From Phascolarctos cinereus (lineage: Eukaryota; Chordata; Mammalia; Diprotodontia; Phascolarctidae): a stretch of DNA of 64,000 nucleotides. The DNA is taken from contig NW_018344184.1 in NCBI RefSeq assembly GCF_002099425.1, forward strand, positions 4,227,001 through 4,291,000. The letters run 5' to 3'. Both the position numbers and the translations under genes were made by a program. The notes beneath the pieces are model-generated. The model worked only from the letters and a program-made list of their open reading frames with translations. It ran no database searches and was not told where the DNA came from. Shown here piece after piece: positions 10,921-21,084 of the stretch; within the stretch, counting starts at the first letter, position 1; the number at the start of each line of letters is the position of its first letter.

Positions 10921-11296
10921 ATCCAGAAGGAGATTTTCCTTCATGCCACTTCTATGAAAGAAAAGCAAATGAAGAGGAAATAAGTTGACTATGTATCAGA
11001 ATCAGTTCCCATATAGCTCTGCATTTCATAACAGTGGTTTCTGTAGAAGAGTAAGAGCTAACATCTACATAGCATTTTCAGGTTCCCAAGGTGACTCATA
11101 CCTTTGCACCAATAGTTCCTAATCTTTTTGAGTATGAGGGCTCCTCTTCAACATCAAAAATTTTGATGAGCTCTCATTTGATAATAGCACTAGTAGGTCC
11201 ATTTATTGACAAAATAAATAACAGAAAGCAGGTATGAATTCAGGAATTTTAAAAAATGAAATATGTATTTTGCTCATCACAATAGTATCTATATAT
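10921..11296. other. Mostly unassigned; SINE tail and a hAT-like piece possible
   Basis: 11050-11105 resembles an antisense SINE tail ('agctaacatctacatagca'). 11125-11160 ('gttcctaatctttttgagta') resembles the terminal region of a common mammalian hAT-like element. Neither call is firm. Confidence 0.35.
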
Positions 11297-11548
11297 AATC
11301 ATCTAGGTGGCACAGTGCACAGAGCACTGGATCTGGAGTCAGGAAGACCTGAATTCAAATTCTGCCATGGATACTTACTATTTGTGTGACTCTGGGCAAG
11401 TCACTTAACCTCTGTTTGTCCCAGGTCCTCAACTGCTAAAAGAGGATAAGATAGCACCTACTTCACAGGGTTATTGTGAAGATAAAATGAGAGATTGAAA
11501 AATGCTTAGCACAGAGCCTGGTACATAGCACGTGCTGTTAAAATACTC
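11297..11548 (+). mobile_element. tRNA-derived SINE, near full length
   Basis: tRNA head 'aggtggcacagtgcacagag', B-box 'ctgaattcaaattctg', core 'gactctgggcaagtcactta', and 3' half 'gcttagcacagagcctggta'. Confidence 0.85.
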
Positions 11549-11606
11549 CAATCCCCTTCAAAAGATAGTAACTCATGTGCAAAGTCTATTATTTATTCAC
11601 TAGGTA

Positions 11607-11620
11607 TGTCTATAGTAGTT
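11607..11620. repeat. Target-site duplication of HAL1 copy 1 (left)
   Basis: 'tgtctatagtagtt' is repeated exactly at 14579-14592, on the outer side of the element. Confidence 0.9.
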
Positions 11621-14578
11621 TTTTTAAAATGTTTTTTGCTGTAAAACTTTTTAATTTTTTTTTATTTTCTTTAATAGAAATTTATTTATTTTTAGTTTTC
11701 AACATTCACTTCCACAAGTTTTTGAGTTCCAAATTTCTCACCCCTCCCCCCACCCCAAGATGGCATGCATTCTGAATACCCCTTTCCCTAGTCTGCCTTC
11801 TCTTCTATCTCTCCCCCCTCCCTTCTCTTATCCCCTTCCCCTTCTATTTTCCTGTAGAGCAGTATAGACTTCTGTACGCCATTTCCTGTATTTCTTATTT
11901 TCCAGTAGCATGGGAAAATACATTTTTTTAAAACATGTGTTTTTAAAACTTTGAGTTCCAAATTTTCTCCCTCCCTCCCTCCCCACCCACCCTCATTGAA
12001 AAGGCAAGCAACTCAATATAGGCTGTACATGTGCAGTTATGCAAAACACTTCCAGAGTGGACATGTTGTGGAAAAACTAACTCTATTTCCCTTAATCCTA
12101 TTCTGCCCTCCCATTTATTCTATTCTTTCTTTTGACCCTGTCCCTCCTCAGAAGTATTTACTTCTGATTACCCTCTTCCCAATCTGCCCTCCTCTCTATC
12201 ACCCCCTGCTCTGTCCCCTTTCCCCTATTTTCCTGTAGGGTAAGACAGATTTCCATACCCAATTGAATGTGTATGTTATTCTCTCCTTAAGCCAAATCCT
12301 ATGAGAATAAGATTCCCTCATTCCCTCTCACCTTCCCCTGTTTCCCCTCCACTGTGAGAGACTTTTCTTTTCTGTTTTTTTGTGAGATAATTTACCCCAT
12401 TCTACCTCTCCCTTTCTTCTCCCAGTATCATCCTCTCTCATCCCTTAATTTTATTCTCCAGATATGACCCCTTAATCTTCAACTCACCCTGTGCCCTCTG
12501 TCTATCTATCTACATATACATACATATAATTTTTTTCCTCCAACTACCCTAATACTGACAAAGGTCTCATGAGTTATAAATATCATCTTTCCATGCAGGA
12601 ATGTAAACAGTTCAATCTTAATAAGTCTCTTATGATTTCTCTTTCCTGTTTACCTCTTCATGTTCCACTGGAGTCCTGTATTTGAAAGTCAAATTTTCTA
12701 TTCAGCTCTGGTCTTTTCATCAAGAATGCTTGAAAGTCCTCTATTTCACTGAATGACCATTTTTTCCCCTGAAGGATTATACTCAGTTTTGCTGGGTAGG
12801 TGATTCTTGGTTGTAATCCTATCTCCTTTGCCCTCTGGAATATTATATTCCATGCCCTGCAGTCCTTTAATGTAGAAGCTGCTAAATCTTGTGTTATCCT
12901 GATTGTGTTTCCACAGTACTTGAATTGTTTCCTTCTGGCAGCTTGTAATATTTTCTCCTTGACCTGGGAACTCTGGAATTTGGCTACAATATTCCTAGGA
13001 GTTTTCCTTTGGGGATCTCTTTCAGGAGGAGATCTGTGGATTCTTTCAATTTCTATTTTGCCCTCTGGTTCTAATATATCAGGGCAGTTTTCCTTGATAA
13101 TTTCTTGAAAGATGATGTCTAGGCTCTTTTTTTGATCATGGCTTTCAGATAGTCCAATAATTTTTAAATTCTCTCTCCTGGATCTATTTTCCAGGTCAGT
13201 TGTTTTTCCAATGAGATATTTCACATTGTTTTCTAATTTTTCATTCTTTTGGATTTGTTTTACAGTGTCTTGATTTCTCATAAAGTCACTAGCTTCCAAT
13301 TGCTCTATTCTAATTTTTAAGGAAGTATTTTCTTCAGTAATCTTTTGGACTTCCTTTTCCATTTGGCCAATTTTTCTTTTTAGGGCATTTTTCTCCTCAT
13401 TGGCTTTTTGGACCTCTTTTGCCATTTGGGTTAGGCTATTTTTTAAGGTGTTATTTTCTTCAGTATTTTTTTGGGTCTCCTTTAGCAAGCTGTTGACTTG
13501 TTTTTCATGATTTTCTTGCATCACTCTCATTTCTCTTCCCAGTTTTTCCTCTACTTCCCTTACTTGCTTCTCAAAATCCCTTTTGAGCTCTTCCAAGGCC
13601 TGGGACTGATTCATATTTTTCTTGGAGGCTTTGGATGTAGGAGCTTTGACTTTGTTGTCTTCTTCTGGTTGTATATTTTGATCTTCTTTTTCACCAAAGT
13701 AAGATAATATAGTCTGACTCTTTTTGCGCTGCTTGCTCATGATCCCAGCCAATTGCTTGAGTTTTAAACTCTTTGTTAAGGTATGAATCTGCTTCCAATG
13801 TGGAGAGTGTACTGTCCCATGCTTCAAGGGTTTGTATAGCTGTTTTCAGAGATACTTGTAGGGACCTGTAAATTTTCAGTTCTTCCAAGGTGGTATGATA
13901 AGGGGCAAGGTGTTTACTCCTTTCCTGGCCTGTGACCACAAGTACTCTTTTCTGTCCTGTAACTGTGAGGAGGGGTTCCTCTCTACAGCCACTACAAGTT
14001 CCACCACACCAGCGCTCCTCCTCACCCCAGCACCGCTGCCCAGAACTGTGACCCAGATCCACACACGGGCAAAGCAAGAGATTCCTGCCTCAGCACTGGC
14101 AAAGAGATCCCTGCAATCCTTCTCTGATCAGCCACTGGATTCCCCCTTAGTCTGTGGGCCGGAAGCTCGGGAAGCAGCTGCCCCCCCACCCCGGCCACTC
14201 TCTTGGGGAATGGAGCTGAAACCCCACCTTCCTCTCTGACCACCAACAGAAACAGACTTCTAAGTTGTCTTTGGCATTTGTGGATCGAGGAGTCTGGAAA
14301 CCTCCACAGCTGCCGGCGATTCAGTCCTCTGAGGCCTGCTCCAGGTTTGCTGCGGCCTGCGTGCCCATGCCGCGCTGTGCTGCACTCCCAGCCCGGCTAC
14401 ACCTTTCTGATCAATCATCCAGGTTGTCTCGGGCTGGAAATTTGTTTCACTCTGTCTTTCTGTGGGTTCTGCTGCTTCAGAATTTTTTTAGAGCCATTTT
14501 TTACGAGTATTTGGAGGGGTTTGGGGGAGAGCTCAAGCAAGTCACTGCTTTCACTCCGCCCTGTTGACTCCGCCCCTC
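11621..14578 (-). mobile_element. HAL1 (half-L1) retrotransposon, copy 1, full length
   Basis: The element reads on the minus strand. Its 5' end is at about 14578, where the sense strand has two GC-box-like 'gggcggag' words, the style of mammalian L1 5' ends. A GC-rich 5' UTR of about 0.84 kb follows (14578-13741), then ORF1 (13740-12658), then about 1.0 kb of 3' sequence without any ORF2, ending in an A-rich tail (T-runs at 11655-11663 and 11619-11625 on the plus strand). The 3' part has two L1-type tail modules ('tttggaactcaaa' on the sense strand, antisense at about 11724-11740 and 11948-11965), each next to a G-rich tract. Exact 14-bp target duplications flank it. The lack of reverse transcriptase with retained ORF1 defines the half-L1 group known from mammals including marsupials. 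It must be mobilised by L1 enzymes. A second copy at 51767-54686 differs by only a few percent, so both are young for this window. Confidence 0.9.
12658..13740 (-). CDS. HAL1 ORF1p-like RNA-binding protein, intact, 360 aa
   Basis: An L1-type ORF1 protein: in L1 it trimerises and coats the element's RNA in cytoplasmic particles. I take the internal Met at 13740 (MSKQRKKSQ) as start, because the 29 upstream codons lie in 5' UTR sequence; the open frame itself begins at 13827. Residues 1-40 are basic and polar, with SQTILSYF at 8-15. Residues 45-185 form a long coiled coil with three 21-residue repeats (91-111, 112-132, 133-149). Residues 186-285 fit the L1 RRM (RRENLKIIGL at 188-197, TPRNIVAKF at 247-255). 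Residues 286-345 fit the C-terminal domain, with the family signature PRITYPAKLS (311-320). The frame has no internal stop. Length is near that of human ORF1p (338 aa). No ORF2 follows. Whether it is transcribed or translated cannot be seen from sequence. Confidence 0.85.
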   Translation of the reverse strand: MSKQRKKSQTILSYFGEKEDQNIQPEEDNKVKAPTSKASKKNMNQSQALEELKRDFEKQVREVEEKLGREMRVMQENHEKQVNSLLKETQKNTEENNTLKNSLTQMAKEVQKANEEKNALKRKIGQMEKEVQKITEENTSLKIRIEQLEASDFMRNQDTVKQIQKNEKLENNVKYLIGKTTDLENRSRRENLKIIGLSESHDQKKSLDIIFQEIIKENCPDILEPEGKIEIERIHRSPPERDPQRKTPRNIVAKFQSSQVKEKILQAARRKQFKYCGNTIRITQDLAASTLKDCRAWNIIFQRAKEIGLQPRITYPAKLSIILQGKKWSFSEIEDFQAFLMKRPELNRKFDFQIQDSSGT

Positions 14579-14592
14579 TGTCTATAGTAGTT
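14579..14592. repeat. Target-site duplication of HAL1 copy 1 (right)
   Basis: Exact match to 11607-11620; the HAL1 5' end lies immediately to its left. Confidence 0.9.
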
Positions 14593-14739
14593 ATATTGAG
14601 TTATTTGATGAGATTGCCACTTTCTGAGATCGGAAGTCTGGTTTGTGAACTTTCTGTCACAATTTGCCCTCCCCTCTCCTCCCATCCCACCATGCAACTT
14701 CCAAAGTCTGTGACACAGAGGTTGCAAACCACTGCCTAA

Positions 14740-14928
14740 TTATCTCATTTGCTCCTTACATCAACCCCTATGAGGTAGGTAGCAAGTACTCTGTCCATTT
14801 TACAAATTTGAAAACTGATCTTTGGAGAAGTTAAGTGACTTACCTATGTTCATCTAGATAAGAAAGTGCTGAAAGTGGGTTTCAAACCCACATTTCTCTA
14901 AGTCTCTTGCTTTCTCTATTGTAACACA
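14740..14928 (-). mobile_element. MIR-type SINE, antisense
   Basis: 'tctgtccattttacaaattt', 'gagaagttaagtgacttacc' and 'gtgggtttcaaacccacatt' run in reverse-complement SINE order. Confidence 0.7.
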
Positions 14929-14984
14929 CTATCACTTTTATAACTATTATGTTAACAATGTTCATAATTATAATGATGTCATCA

Positions 14985-15140
14985 AGAATGAATGAAACAT
15001 TGAATGAAACATTTATTAAACATTTGCTATATGCAAAGCACTGTACTAAGAGCGAGGGATAAAAATAGGAAAAAGGAAGACAGTCTCTGCTGGCAAGGAG
15101 CTTAAATTCTAATGGGGGAGATAACACATACAGAAGGTTT
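14985..15140 (-). mobile_element. L2 LINE 3' end, antisense
   Basis: 'aacatttattaaacatttgc', 'agcactgtactaagagcgag' and 'aaattctaatgggggagata' mark an antisense L2 3' region. Confidence 0.7.
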
Positions 15141-15648
15141 CAGATGCAAGTCCCATATGAAGTCTCAAGGTTTTTAAGGTACAAGGCAAAGCAAATGTTA
15201 ATGTCTCTTCTTTGATGTCATTTCTACCAATAAAATTCTATCAGTTTCTGAGGCTGAATCATTTGACAGTGCCAAGGACATTTGGTGGCAAAAAACCTTC
15301 CTTTCCAGTTCTTCAGTTGCTGTTGTTGTAACACCTGAAGAAGCAGTTACCAGGCTGCATCTACAGAGGCATTGTTTGCCAGAATGACGGCTGAGAGCCT
15401 ACGTTCAATGTGTTCTGTTGAAAAGGAATAGTATTTGTTATTCATTTTAGAAAAAATTTCCATCAAATATGGTTAAATAAAAAGTCTGACTTCATAATGA
15501 TTTTGGATTAAAAAAAAGCAAACTTTTCTTATACTATGTGTCTCATATAGGTATAAGGAGAGATACTGGACCTCCGATTCCACTGGAAATTTCACAGGAA
15601 ATTCCCAGATGAGGAAAACACCCTCCACCAAGCAGGCTGGAATATTCT
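15141..15648. other. Unassigned
   Basis: No known repeat or coding signature. Confidence 0.4.
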
Positions 15649-15649
15649 G

Positions 15650-15748
15650 TATAATTTAGAGTTTTAGAGATTCACCTAGAGCACAGAGAGGTTAAGTCAC
15701 TTGCCCAGGATCACACAGTCAGTAGGTAGAACTAAATGTGTCAGAGGT
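15650..15748 (-). mobile_element. SINE fragment, antisense
   Basis: 'gagaggttaagtcacttgcc' and 'aggatcacacagtcagtagg' are the reverse of the SINE core. Confidence 0.6.
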
Positions 15749-15879
15749 CTATGGACAAACAGTAACCAAAAGAATACAGGTTTGGTTATTTGACTGAATA
15801 GCTGTCCACCCAATTCAGTTTCTTTGATTGTCCTTTTCACAGATTTGACCAATTGTTTGACTGAATTGACTGTTCTGTT

Positions 15880-16012
15880 TTGTTTTTGCAAGACAATCGA
15901 GGTTAAGTGACCTGCCCAAGGTCACATAGCTAGTAAGTGTCTGAGGCCCCTTTAAACTTACAAAAATAAGTCATCTTGGCCCCAGCACTCTATCCATTGA
16001 ACCACTAATAGT
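15880..16012 (-). mobile_element. A-tailed tRNA SINE, antisense
   Basis: T-rich start, then 'cgaggttaagtgacctgccc', 'aggtcacatagctagtaagt' and the head 'cagcactctatccattgaac'. Confidence 0.7.
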
Positions 16013-16133
16013 GACAGGATCCAAGTCCTTAGGCTGCTATTAGGCCTGTGCCCTGTTTCCCACAGTCAATGGCAAAGTTAAGTTGCCAGGACTGGGTGGG
16101 CTGCAAGTCCAAGGTCCTGGTAGAAGGGGTGTG

Positions 16134-16137
<4 letters not shown>

Positions 16138-16181
<44 letters not shown>

Positions 16182-16215
16182 GCGTGTGTGTGTGTGTATG
16201 TGTGTATGTGTATGT
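16138..16215. repeat. (TG)n microsatellite
   Basis: About 78 bases of near-pure TG with a few C and A interruptions near the right end. Confidence 0.95.
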
Positions 16216-16329
16216 AATCAGCTACAAAGCCAAGGAATCATTTTACAGAAAGAGTGCCTAGAAAAGAAAAGATTCTTCTCTCCTCATGTCTCTATTGAAT
16301 AAGAGTATGCTGAGTTGTGGATGTATAAG

Positions 16330-16482
16330 ATCATTAGGTTGGAGTTAGAAGGGACTTCGGACACCATCTAGTCCAACCCACTCATTTTACAAATAATGAA
16401 CTTAAGTTCCAGAGAGGTTATGACTTGTCCAAAGTCATATAAGAAATGGGTATCATTGGTGAGACTCAGACCCAGGCTTATA
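16330..16482 (-). mobile_element. MIR-type SINE, antisense
   Basis: 'agaagggacttcggacacca', 'tccaacccactcattttaca' and 'cagagaggttatgacttgtc'. Confidence 0.65.
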
Positions 16483-16484
16483 GG

Positions 16485-19050
16485 CCACATGGCCAACAAA
16501 ATGGAAGATTGACCTTTTCTCTGATTCTCTTGATAATCTTTCAAACTTCTCCAAAACAGAAATTACATGTCAAAGATAAAGTAATTTCAAGTGTTTCGAG
16601 GGTCTGACATCAAGAACCAAAAGAAGGTAAAAACTCTGTGAACTACTGAATAACTTAAGCTCACTCCTCTGCTATAACCCAAGATCATCCCATTAGCTGA
16701 CCTGACCTACAGGCTTGCAACAGAATGTAACACTGATGCATCCCTGACTCTTCTCTCCTTCTTTTCAATACCTGGAGACCCAAACCCTAAGTTAACAGAA
16801 GTTTGCTGAGGCCTTGATAGCCAGAGCCATAGTAGTATTCTGTGCTTCATCAGAGCTCTGGAGGAGAGCAGGGAATAGGGGCATGACATGTGTTCAGATT
16901 ATAATAGAACTCAGCTCTATCCCCTGATTCCACCTCCTCTTGGAGATCCAAACTCTGAAAGGCAGAAATTTGCCCTGGCTGTAATGCCACCAGTAGGGCA
17001 GAGCTCTATACTACTAGGTCAAAGAATAAAGGAACAGAGGGAAAGGGACAAGACACTCTGTGAGGGGTGCTGCGTAATGGGACAGGATACTGGGTGAAGG
17101 GTGTTGGGTTGGACTTTACTAAGCCTGAGGGAAAGAGCCCAGTATCCACTGGGGTAAGTTCTGTCTCTCCAAAAGTCAGTTGGGGCAGAAACCTTGGCTG
17201 GAGAACTGTGAATTGCCCAGTATGAAAGGTGGCTGAGAGACTTTGAGATTTAGTCCCCAGGGAAACCATTATCAGGAGGGAGAGAAACAGAAAGTGACCA
17301 ATAGGGGAAATAAGGGGGAAAAAAAGAAAGAAATTATCAGAGATCTCAAAGGGAAGAACACTCAAAGACCCTGAGTATAAGAAGTTAAACCAACAGAGAA
17401 GACATTAAAAGCAGGGGGAAATATGGCCTCCATCTCTAATAAACAAGTTCAGAATCTATGAATAAATACCATAAAACAAAGGAAAATGATTCAATACTTG
17501 ATAAGGCAGAGGATCTGTGGATTCTGAGAACAACATGAAACCACAATACTTCGTTCTGAGTGATTTAAAAGAGAATGAGAATTGTGAGAGAAGAATTTAT
17601 GGCCTGCACAGCAGTGATAATTAGCAGAATAGAAAAACTTGAATCTGCAGTGGCAAATTTCACCACCTGATTGAGGACTCCTGATTGAGAATGGAAAAAC
17701 AAGGAAGTGAAAGATAATCTGAACCCAGTCTCTCTAATTCCAGATGCAGAAGTCCTTTCATTATATCACATTGCCTTCATTATCACAAATTGTAAAGATT
17801 TCTTCAGAGGAAGTCCATTCAGTCAAAGCACTAATTTTATCGAAAGTGGAGTTCAGTTGGATAAACATTTTCTTTACCCTCCAGGTCAGTCCCACGAAGA
17901 ACCATGGGAACACTATCATGTTACTTAGCTAAAAGCAGCATTCAAGTAAAAAAAATAAAAAATGAAGGCAAAGACAGTTCAATACTAAGGAGTCAAAGAA
18001 ATTAAAAGGGAAGATAGAGGAATATTTGTCATTTTTATAAACTTACTTAGAGGCCTGAAAGCCAGAGAAGTATTTTTAATATACCAATGAACTGTGGCCT
18101 CAAAAACCACAGAAATATACATTCTTGGCACTTCTACTTAATTTTTTTTCCTTTACTATAACATAACCAAACTCAATGATAGGGGATGCTCAGAATTATA
18201 GCCCCCACTATCATTCTGTGTAACATTATTCCTGAAGCCCATATTCTCTGACAAAATTTCCCTTATCTCCCTGAAGAAAAAGGTCAGAATGAACTGCTGA
18301 ATGTCTTTTTAAATGTTTTTGGTTACATCATCTTAAAATTAGATCCCTCAACAAAGGAGATATACTGCAGACATTTATTTACAGAATAGTAGTTTTCCTT
18401 TGAAAAGCTCAAGGCATTTCTCTGCAGACATTTGCAAGGACAGATGTAAACTTATTCTGTAATTTCATGAATGCTTTCTTATCCTTTCACTGAGTGCCAC
18501 CGTTATTATGCAGAACCATTTTTCTATTACATTTCTCTTCTCTATTGATACTTAGAAAAGCTTTCCCTGCCAATCCCTCCTTGATATTCCACAGTCCAAG
18601 ATCACTTATCTTCCGCTTGATGTTTGCACCTGTATTTCTAATGTTCTCAGTTCTCTGGTTTCAATGCTAACTAAATAAAATTGTACGTGCTTCAAAGGTG
18701 AATTACTAGAATCAAGGGAAGGAACTGCTAAGTATTTTCAGAATATGGGACTACACATTCCATACCAATTGACTTTTAGAGGATGTCACTAAATATTTAA
18801 TCAAAAAAGACGATAGGATGGTCACATAGTTAGAGCACATGTTAGATGGCCTATGTTTTCTACTGGTATGCTTACAATATCAAAAGAAAGCAAGAAAAGC
18901 TCCTGGTATCCTGGGTGGACCTCCAATGGCAAATTTATGGGAAAGCAAGGACAAAAGTCATAGAGTAGGAGGAGCAGGCATAGACGGACTATAACCTGCA
19001 TTGTTTGAGAGAACATCCAAATTGGTTACAGAGCTATATGAGTTTAAGTT
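16485..19050. other. 2.6 kb without a recognised feature
   Basis: Composition is ordinary. 16560-17350 is slightly richer in GC and purines. 17380-17930 has several weak open frames (up to 73 codons). I see no conserved protein motif, splice-bounded exon, RNA gene or repeat family I can name. Very old, diverged repeats are likely. Confidence 0.4.
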
Positions 19051-19054
19051 GTCA

Positions 19055-19860
19055 GTCAGACAAAATAAACATTTATTAAGTATCTAGCCTGTGCCAGGTA
19101 CTGTGCTAAGGGCTGGGGAATAAAAAAAAAAAGGGAAAAGACAGAACTGGCTGTCATGAAGCTCACAATCTAATGGGGGAGGCAACACAAAAACAAGTAT
19201 GTAGAAATAGCTGAGTGGAGTAGTGGATAGAGCATTGGGCTTGGAGACATGAAGACTCATCTCCCCGAGCTCAAACCTGGCTTCAGACACTAATGAGCTG
19301 TATGACTCAGGCAGGTCACTTAACCCTGTTTCTCCTGGAGAAGGAAATGACAAACCACTCAGGATCTTTGCCAAGAAAACCCCAAATGGAATCACAAAGA
19401 GTCAGACATGACTGAAATAACTGAACAACATGTACAAACAAGATATAGGCGGGTTAAATTGTAGAGAGTCAATAGAGGAAAGCAGGATTGTGCTGGAAAA
19501 TCTTTAACTGGCTCCATGACATAATTTTATGTTTAATCTGCATTATTAACATTTTCTCCATCACTTTCCATTCTAGATTCTAGACAGTCAACAAAACAAT
19601 AAATCAAGCCCCGATTTGTAGTGTTTTCCAATTTCCAAGGTATAAATGCTTCCACCTAAAGTTTAACAATTGCCTCTTTCAAGCCAGTAGATCTAGCTCC
19701 AGCACCCAGCTATAGAAAAGTTAATACCAGTATTAAGAAGGATCAGGGATGGCTTCTTGTAGAAAGTGGTATTTTGGCTGGGACTCGAAAGAAGCCAGGA
19801 AGCCACAAAATGTAGATGAGAAAGGAGAGTACTTCAGATGAGGTTAGTTTCAATGTACTG
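19055..19860 (-). mobile_element. L2 LINE, antisense, with insertions
   Basis: 3' end at 19060-19200 ('aacatttattaagtatctag', 'ctcacaatctaatggggga'). After a nested SINE it resumes at 19431 ('gtacaaacaagatataggc') and again at 19730-19860 ('ggcttcttgtagaaagtggt', 'ggctgggactcgaaagaagc'). 19490-19725 is an unassigned insertion. Confidence 0.7.
19203..19432 (+). mobile_element. MAR1-type SINE with RTE-like tail, inside L2
   Basis: Head 'tggatagagcattgggcttg'; 3' part 'ctggagaaggaaatgacaaa', 'caaagagtcagacatgactg', 'aataactgaacaac'. Confidence 0.8.
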
Positions 19861-20099
19861 CAGATTGCATAGAGGGGAGTGGGGGACAGTAAGAAGTACA
19901 AAAAGATTTTTTAAGAGAAATAGGAGAGTAGCATGATATATTCACTCATGAAAACGCGAAGGGTAAAACGTAAGAAGGTATTTGGAAGAAGATAAAAGAC
20001 TGTAAAATGAAAGTGAATATCATGGTGGGGAGTTTTCTATAGACCTACCAAGCAAATGGAAAACCTGGATAAGGTTTTATGACTGATTCCTGAGCATAT

Positions 20100-20272
20100 T
20101 CCACAGCTGGCACTGAGACATGATATAGCTGTTTGCCTCAGTTTTCTCATATGTGAAATGAGCTAGAGAAGGAAATGGCAAACCACTCCAGTGTCTTTGC
20201 CAAGAAAATCCCAAAAGGGGTCATGAAGAGGCAGATACAACTGAAAAAATGACTAAAATAAGAGTTAAACAT
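20100..20272 (+). mobile_element. MAR1-type SINE, 3' part
   Basis: 'gaaggaaatggcaaaccact', 'ccagtgtctttgccaagaaa' and 'gcagatacaactgaaaaaat'; the tRNA-like head is missing or unrecognisable. Confidence 0.7.
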
Positions 20273-20309
20273 AGAAGATGATGATTAAAAAATAAGAAAT
20301 TCAATCTTA

Positions 20310-20780
20310 AGGTGTATTAATAGAACAATGTCTAGAAAAAGGGAAGTAAGAATCTTAATGCACTCTCCCCGAGTCATATCACTTCAAAAGTATTATGTTC
20401 AGATCTATATGCCATGTTTAAAGGGAATATTGACAGAGTGAAATCTGCCCAGAGGATAATCGGCATGAAAGGATTTCAAACCATACTATATGACCTGGTG
20501 AAGGCACACTGGGATGAAGAACAGACTTAGATAGGGAGGGGTGAGGTAACAACTTTCTTCAAGTATTTGGAAGGCTCACATGGCTCTAGAAAGAAGAGCT
20601 AGGATCAATGGGTAGAAGTCACTAGCTGGGTGACCCTGGACAAGTCACTTAACCTCTCAGCCTCAACTTTTTCATCTGTAAAATGGGGATAACGATAGCA
20701 CCCATCTCATAGGATTGTGAAGATCAAATTAGTTAACATATGTAAAGTGGTTTGCAAATCTCAAAGTTCTATATAAATGC

Positions 20781-20813
<33 letters not shown>

Positions 20814-21008
20814 CAAGTTACAGAGATGAATTTTTTTTTTTGACTCAAAGGAGAACTTCCTAATAATTCAAGTTTTCTGGAATGATGTGAACTACATTGT
20901 GTAGATAGAAAGCTCCTTCTTGGTCCCTGGAAGTACTGAAAAGCAGGTTTAATGAGCACTTCAAGGGGGAGATTTCACTCTGTAAGATTTGGAGTTAGGC
21001 TCCATCAT
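20310..21008 (+). mobile_element. CR1/L3 LINE, split by a SINE
   Basis: 'tcttcaagtatttggaaggc' (20560) and 'agctaggatcaatgggtaga' precede a nested SINE; 'gagaacttcctaataattca' (20850) and 'ttaatgagcacttcaagggg' continue the same sense strand after it. Confidence 0.7.
20615..20813 (+). mobile_element. SINE with (TTA)n tail, inside CR1/L3
   Basis: 'gggtgaccctggacaagtca', 'ttttcatctgtaaaatgggg', 'tctatataaatgctattatt', ending in about 32 bases of (TTA)n at 20781-20813. Confidence 0.8.
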
Positions 21009-21084
21009 CTTCCAATTCAAAAACTCAGCAATGGCTTATGGTAGAATTGTAGATGAAGGTCAGAAGAGGTCAAAGACTAAGGTA

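Noticed and set aside
13741-13827. Upstream Met giving a 389-aa ORF1
   Set aside because: The extra 29 codons are 5' UTR in style and the Met at 13740 starts an L1-like basic N-terminus; the shorter form is preferred, not proven.
14203-14739. 178-codon plus-strand frame over the HAL1 5' end
   Set aside because: It crosses the element boundary and target duplication into unrelated flank, and is not kept open in copy 2; only the shorter 13895-14239 frame is comparable between copies.
16485-19050. L1 5' UTR/ORF1-like text at 16.6-17.9 kb
   Set aside because: Purine-rich composition suggested it, but no ORF1 motif or L1 landmark could be confirmed.
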